From Candidatus Cloacimonadota bacterium (GTDB lineage: Bacteria; Cloacimonadota; Cloacimonadia; Cloacimonadales; Cloacimonadaceae): a stretch of DNA of 11,243 nt. Both the position numbers and the translations under genes were made by a program. Positions 7,723 through 11,243 of the stretch are shown here, piece after piece. The notes below the pieces were generated by a model. That model saw only the letters and a list, made by a program, of their open reading frames with translations, did no database searches and was not told the DNA's origin. Within the stretch, counting starts at the first letter, position 1. Every line of letters starts with the position of its first letter. The stretch is taken from assembly GCA_023228285.1 (NCBI GenBank), contig JALOBM010000063.1, positions 1-11,243 on the forward strand, in the 5' to 3' direction.

Positions 7723-9294
7723 ATGCAAAATGAACAGAAACAAACTGTATCTGAGATCAAGAAAGGAATTCGTTGGGAAGTTTTCCTTCCGGCCTTTATC
7801 GTTGTTGCTGTTGCAGCGATAGTCGGTATAGTAGACAAGACGGCCCTTACAAAGGCCAGCAACATTTTCTTCTTCTGGTCCCTTGACAGTTTCGGGTGGC
7901 TTTACCAGATATCTATAATGGCAAGCGTTGTTCTCGTAACTGTAGTAACTTTTTCAAAACTGGGAAGTATGCGAATAGGCGGCAAAGAGGCAAAACCAAA
8001 GTATAGTTTCTGGACATGGTTTGCCATGACGCTTACCGGAGGGATAGCTACCGGTATAGTTACGTGGGGAGTCAACGAACCGCTCATCTATTACGGCAAC
8101 GTCTGGGGAGAACTTGATCAACTTGGAATAAAGGCGGAAACACACCAGGCTGCTATTTTTGCGATGGCTAGAAGTTTTTATAACTGGACATTTGTTCCTT
8201 ATGCTATTTACGCTCTCTGTGGACTATTGGTCTCCTACATTTACTATCACAAAAAAGGCAGTCTTACTGTTACCGCAACGCTGAAGCCTCTCTTTGGTGA
8301 CAGCGTAACAAAACCGCTGTCATCAGCCGTTATTGACACTCTTTCCATGCTTGCCCTGACGATAGGTTTGGCGACAGGTTTGACAATGTGCATAACACTT
8401 GTGATAACCGGGCTTAAAGGTGCATATGGCATTCAGGAAAGCCTTCCTCTGTTTATCGGTATAGGAGCCGTAATAATTTTTGCATTTACGTTCTCCAGTT
8501 ATGTCGGACTGGATAAAGGACTGAAAATAGTAGGAAGCCTGAATGCCTGGTTCTACTATGGACTTCTGGCTCTCCTTCTTATAACCGGACCCACCCTTTT
8601 CATATTGAGGATGGGAACAGCCGGCCTTGCTTCCTGGATGCATAATTTCTGGCTGTGGGGGCTGGATCCGATCGACATAGGAGGAGCGGCACTTACTCGC
8701 TCATGGACGCTCTTTGACTGGGCTTTCTGGGTCGGCTATGCTCCGGTTACAGGAATATTCCTTGCAATGCTCTCATACGGAAGGACGGTAAGGGAATATA
8801 TGATCGTAAACTGGATCCTGCCATCAGTGTTTGGCATTATCTGGTTCTCAGTCTGGGGAGGCAGCGCGATCCACATGCAGATGACGGGCGGTGCCGATCT
8901 TGTAGGAGCGCTGAATACTGGCGGAGCGATAATGGCGCTTTGGGAATTCCTTAAAAACCTTCCGTTTGGTCTTGGTGTTATAGTCGTACCAATAAATATA
9001 CTTGTTATTCTTGCCTCTTTTGTTACCTGCGCTGATGCGACGCTGACAAATATTGGTTCTATGTGCGTAAGGGATGTTCCGATCGGAACAGAACCCCCGG
9101 CAAAGATCAAGGCTCTCTGGGGAATTTCTATAGGTGTAGTTGCCATTATAATGGCTGCATATGGCGGAGGAGCCCAGGGGGTCGACGGAGTTAAGTCCCT
9201 GGCAGCGGCAGCAGGCTTTGTGGTGCTGTTTATATTTGTCGTACAGGTAATTGCTTTCATTAAGGTATTCTTTATAGATAAAGTTACGGAATAG
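7723..9294 (+). CDS. BCCT-family transporter for a betaine-type compound
   Basis: Inner-membrane carrier of the betaine/carnitine/choline family, 523 residues with about twelve hydrophobic segments, the first at 19-38. Family marks: GGIATGIVTWGVNEPLIYY at 106-124, and an aromatic set Trp155, Tyr160, Tyr163 (NWTFVPYAIY) like the quaternary-ammonium box of BetP. The signature segment at 327-358 holds Trp328, Trp333, Trp336, then GRTVRE. Deviations: the usual FYWAWW..WSPF is FDWAFW..YAPV, ARISRGRT is AMLSYGRT, and the TSADS motif is TCADA at 435-439. These suggest altered substrate or ion coupling. The ribosome site AAGGAGG at 7707-7713 is near perfect. The 66-bp gap after the molybdoenzyme contains no terminator, so co-transcription is likely. 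Its place between a molybdenum hydroxylase and a trimethylamine-lyase candidate suggests import of ergothioneine or another histidine betaine. Confidence 0.9.
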   Translation: MQNEQKQTVSEIKKGIRWEVFLPAFIVVAVAAIVGIVDKTALTKASNIFFFWSLDSFGWLYQISIMASVVLVTVVTFSKLGSMRIGGKEAKPKYSFWTWFAMTLTGGIATGIVTWGVNEPLIYYGNVWGELDQLGIKAETHQAAIFAMARSFYNWTFVPYAIYALCGLLVSYIYYHKKGSLTVTATLKPLFGDSVTKPLSSAVIDTLSMLALTIGLATGLTMCITLVITGLKGAYGIQESLPLFIGIGAVIIFAFTFSSYVGLDKGLKIVGSLNAWFYYGLLALLLITGPTLFILRMGTAGLASWMHNFWLWGLDPIDIGGAALTRSWTLFDWAFWVGYAPVTGIFLAMLSYGRTVREYMIVNWILPSVFGIIWFSVWGGSAIHMQMTGGADLVGALNTGGAIMALWEFLKNLPFGLGVIVVPINILVILASFVTCADATLTNIGSMCVRDVPIGTEPPAKIKALWGISIGVVAIIMAAYGGGAQGVDGVKSLAAAAGFVVLFIFVVQVIAFIKVFFIDKVTE

Positions 9295-9338
9295 CTTAGC
9301 TGCGGATCTTCTCTTAGTTAATATAAAATGCGATATAT

Positions 9339-9375
9339 GCTGCGTATGCAACGATTTTCACGCTGCATACGCAGC
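9339..9375 (+). promoter_or_regulatory. stable hairpin between transporter and lyase genes
   Basis: GCTGCGTATGCA at 9339-9350 is the exact reverse complement of TGCATACGCAGC at 9364-9375. After one A/C mismatch, two more pairs close a 7-base loop (9354-9360). No T-run follows, so this is not a standard terminator. It ends 9 bases before the GGAGG ribosome site (9385-9389) of the next gene. The 3' arm can also fold alone (GCTGC/GCAGC at 9362-9375), so two alternative structures exist. Possible roles are an RNA stability or processing element in the polycistronic message, an attenuator, or a dyad protein-binding site. Confidence 0.6.
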
Positions 9376-9395
9376 TCTGATCATGGAGGTTAAAA

Positions 9396-10901
9396 ATGAA
9401 GATATTGCTTACAGGCAATGACCTGACCATAGAAAAAGTTTGGTCTATCGCAGCCGAAGGCGCCGAAGTAGAAATAAGCCCTGAGGCGGATGCGAAACTC
9501 GAAGCTTCAAGGCAGCTCGTCTACGATCTTGTTGACGAAAATATCCCTGTGTATGGTTTTAACACGGGAGTAGGCTGGAACAAAGACCATACCATCGCAA
9601 AGGAATTCTTTGAAGATTTTAACCGCAAGCTGATCTATTCACATTCGCTTGGAATTGCTCCTGATGCCTCTGAGGAGGAGGTAAGGGCGATGATGGCTAT
9701 AAGGCTGAACTGTCTGCTTCAGGGTTATACCGGCATTCAGCCTGCAGTGGCAAGACGTTATGCTGAGTTTTTAAATAAAGGCATACACCCTGCTGTTCCT
9801 GAAAGAGGCTCAGTTGGAGAGGGCGACATTGCTGTAATGTCCCATATCGGATTGGCGATGATAGGAGAAGGCGATGTTTTTTATAAAGGAGAAAGAATGC
9901 CCTCGATGGAGGCTCACAGAATGACTGGTCTTGTGCCGGTTGTTCTGGGGCCCAAAGACGGACTGGCAATAGTGAGCAACAGTGCTTTTTCAGCAGGGCA
10001 GGGAGCCCTTGTTCTAAGAAGACTCCGTGATCTCGCGGACATTGGCGATATGGTCTATTCAGTGTCACTGGAAGGGCTCAACGGAAACACCTCTCCCCTT
10101 GAGCCTTCAGGACTAGCTCCGAGGAGGCTTAAAGGGCAGCAGGTCAGTGCGGAAAAAGTCAGAAAAATTATTGAAGGAAGCAGCATTTATGACAGGGATC
10201 CGGAGAAACCAGTCCAGGATCCGCTGTGCTTCCGCGGAGCAGTTCATGTGAACGGTACGCTTCGCGATGCGCTTGACTATGTCACTGAGTTTATGGATAT
10301 CCAGATGAATAGCACTGACGATAACCCCTGTGTTCTTGTTGAAGAAAGGCGTATGATATCCGTATCAAACTTTGAAACCACTTCGCTTGCGACAGGATTG
10401 GAAATGCTCGGTATCATTTTGAGCCACGTCTCACGTATGTCGTGCTACAGGATGCTGAAGCTGTGCAACCCAGTGCTGACAGGACTTGCAAGATTCCTGA
10501 GCCATGACGGTGGAGATTCTCACTGTTTCGGTGCCTTCCAGAAATCTTATTCACTTATGGATACCGAGATCAGGCACCTTTCAAATCCATGTTCGGCAGA
10601 TTTTATGTCTCTTGCCGGAGGAATAGAGGACCACGCCAACAACACTCCGTTTGTGGTTCAGAAATTACGAAAAGCGGCAGACAATCTTGCATACATTTAT
10701 GGTATGGAAATGATACATGGATGTCAGGCGATTGATCTGCGGATGAGAAAAAGCAGAATAAGGCTTGGCAAGGGTACAGAAATCGCATGGAAAGCTTTTC
10801 GCAAAAAAGTTGCCCTGTACGAGAACGACAGGCCTATATCTCCGGACATACAGAAATCTTATGAGTTTATCAAAAGCAACATCATGCTGTCTAAGCAGTA
10901 G
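9396..10901 (+). CDS. MIO-less HAL/PAL-superfamily lyase, probable ergothionase
   Basis: 501 residues, the size of histidine ammonia-lyase, and numbered nearly in step with it. HAL catalytic positions are kept: Tyr53 in VYGFNTGVG, His83 in YSHS, Arg280 in QDPLCFR, Glu411 in IEDH. The cofactor site is not: the usual GSVGASGD is GSVGEGD at 138-144, one residue shorter and without the Ala-Ser-Gly that cyclises to MIO. Other cofactor-side residues also differ: HAL Asn195 aligns with Ser194, and HAL Tyr280 with Leu277. A homologue without MIO is the known situation in ergothionase (characterised from Treponema denticola), which splits ergothioneine into thiourocanate and trimethylamine. A Lys at 383 in the pocket region may matter. 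GGAGG lies 6 bases before the ATG. It is last in the cluster, before a strong terminator. Alternatives are a lyase for hercynine or another betaine. Automatic annotation as hutH would be misleading. Confidence 0.75.
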   Translation: MKILLTGNDLTIEKVWSIAAEGAEVEISPEADAKLEASRQLVYDLVDENIPVYGFNTGVGWNKDHTIAKEFFEDFNRKLIYSHSLGIAPDASEEEVRAMMAIRLNCLLQGYTGIQPAVARRYAEFLNKGIHPAVPERGSVGEGDIAVMSHIGLAMIGEGDVFYKGERMPSMEAHRMTGLVPVVLGPKDGLAIVSNSAFSAGQGALVLRRLRDLADIGDMVYSVSLEGLNGNTSPLEPSGLAPRRLKGQQVSAEKVRKIIEGSSIYDRDPEKPVQDPLCFRGAVHVNGTLRDALDYVTEFMDIQMNSTDDNPCVLVEERRMISVSNFETTSLATGLEMLGIILSHVSRMSCYRMLKLCNPVLTGLARFLSHDGGDSHCFGAFQKSYSLMDTEIRHLSNPCSADFMSLAGGIEDHANNTPFVVQKLRKAADNLAYIYGMEMIHGCQAIDLRMRKSRIRLGKGTEIAWKAFRKKVALYENDRPISPDIQKSYEFIKSNIMLSKQ

Positions 10902-10964
10902 TCAGATGACTGGATTATATTAATAAGTTCACCGAACAGACAATATTTTTTAGTAAGTGATCAG

Positions 10965-11009
10965 AGAGCCGTTCAGCGTATGAAGTTTGAAGCGCTGTGG
11001 CTCTTTTTT
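10965..11009 (+). terminator. rho-independent terminator after the lyase gene
   Basis: AGAGCC (10965-10970) pairs with GGCTCT (10999-11004), and CAGCG (10974-10978) with CGCTG (10993-10997), with a small internal bulge and a 14-base loop. Six T end the element at 11004-11009. It is well formed and placed 63 bases after the lyase stop, so it marks the end of the operon. Confidence 0.88.
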
Positions 11010-11011
11010 CA

Positions 11012-11064
11012 GGTCCTTAAGTGTTTTTGGAAAGAATATTTATTTAATATTCAGCACTTAAACC
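11012..11064. repeat. nested AT-rich inverted repeat
   Basis: The outer arms TTAAGTG (11017-11023) and CACTTAA (11055-11061) are extended by GGT/ACC across a two-base bulge. The inner arms GAATATT (11034-11040) and AATATTC (11046-11052) enclose a 5-base loop. It lies just after the terminator and about 85 bases before the next promoter. It could be a protein-binding dyad; its function is unknown. Confidence 0.4.
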
Positions 11065-11148
11065 ACAACAGGATCGATTTCGATACAGGGAAAAGGTGAA
11101 GCCAGTTCTTTAGAGCAGGAAAGCAGAAAGTGATTTATTATATTTTTG

Positions 11149-11176
11149 TTGTGTAATTCCAAAATTTCTGTACAAT
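11149..11176 (+). promoter_or_regulatory. putative promoter of the next gene
   Basis: TTGTGT at 11149-11154 and TACAAT at 11171-11176 are 16 bases apart. Transcription would start near 11183, giving a leader of about 36 bases before the ATG at 11219. The -10 is good (5 of 6) and the -35 moderate. Confidence 0.45.
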
Positions 11177-11218
11177 ATCTCTCATTACTCTGAAAAAGAG
11201 ACAAAGGGAGAGAACTTG

Positions 11219-11243
11219 ATGCCTCAGACAGAAAAAACATTTC
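11219..11243 (+). CDS. start of an unidentified gene (3' end outside window)
   Basis: Only eight codons are visible, reading MPQTEKTF. The ATG at 11219 lies 8 bases after AAGGGAG (11204-11210); a TTG immediately before it, at 11216, is an alternative start. The upstream promoter supports a real gene and suggests a transcription unit separate from the operon. Too little is visible to name a function. Confidence 0.55.

Larger units (their letters stand above)
10902..11218. other. non-coding gap: terminator, nested AT-rich dyad and promoter
   Basis: No convincing gene lies here. The gap holds the operon terminator at 10965-11009, a nested AT-rich inverted repeat at 11012-11064, and the likely promoter and ribosome site of the next gene (11149-11210). 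I see nothing recognisable in 10902-10964 or 11065-11145. Confidence 0.6.

Noticed and set aside
9396..10901. Plain histidine ammonia-lyase (hutH)
   Set aside because: Overall similarity would give this name, but the Ala-Ser-Gly triad needed for MIO is absent and other cofactor-side residues are replaced. No urocanase or other hut gene is in the window.
11058..11240. 60-residue minus-strand open frame at the window end
   Set aside because: It overlaps a plus-strand promoter, ribosome site and gene start, and its own start is too close to the window edge to assess. No recognisable features.
1..11243. CRISPR arrays, tRNA or rRNA genes, insertion sequences
   Set aside because: No regularly spaced repeats, cloverleaf-like segments, transposase motifs or terminal inverted repeats were found on reading the window.

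Overview
The window looks like a chromosomal segment from a strictly anaerobic, amino-acid-using bacterium. Arg codons AGG/AGA and Ile codon ATA are frequent and G+C is moderate (judged by eye). With a phosphofructokinase of the type many anaerobes use with pyrophosphate, this fits a Synergistota-like or similar gut/anaerobic-digester organism. That placement is inference only; no rRNA or marker gene is present.

Layout: (1) 2-796, plus strand: the C-terminal part of a 6-phosphofructokinase, cut by the window edge. (2) 790-3834, minus strand, tail to tail with it: a 1014-residue regulator with a winged-helix/BTAD head, a STAND-type ATPase centre and a TPR-like tail. (3) 3835-4047: a divergent promoter region with a sigma70-like promoter on each strand. 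Between them lie copies of a CGTCAA motif, two in tandem 11 bp apart and one inverted. (4) 4048-7656, plus strand: three translationally coupled genes for a xanthine-dehydrogenase-family molybdenum hydroxylase, as small 2Fe-2S, middle FAD and large molybdopterin subunits. (5) 7723-9294: a BCCT-family transporter for betaine-type quaternary ammonium compounds. (6) 9396-10901: a protein of the histidine/phenylalanine ammonia-lyase superfamily that has lost the Ala-Ser-Gly triad needed to build the MIO cofactor. A strong terminator follows at 10965-11009. (7) 11219-11243: the first codons of another plus-strand gene with its own promoter.

The most interesting reading is that genes 3-6 form one catabolic unit under the divergent regulator. 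A MIO-less HAL homologue is the hallmark of ergothionase, which eliminates trimethylamine from ergothioneine (the betaine of 2-thiohistidine) to give thiourocanate. A BCCT carrier is the expected kind of importer for such a betaine. The molybdenum hydroxylase has lost both purine-recognition residues of xanthine dehydrogenase, so it is a candidate for chemistry on the thio-imidazole ring, such as hydroxylation or desulfuration of thiourocanate or of a related histidine betaine. The link of the molybdoenzyme to this pathway is inference from gene order and residue differences. I know of no characterised pathway with this exact gene set, and I had no database to check.
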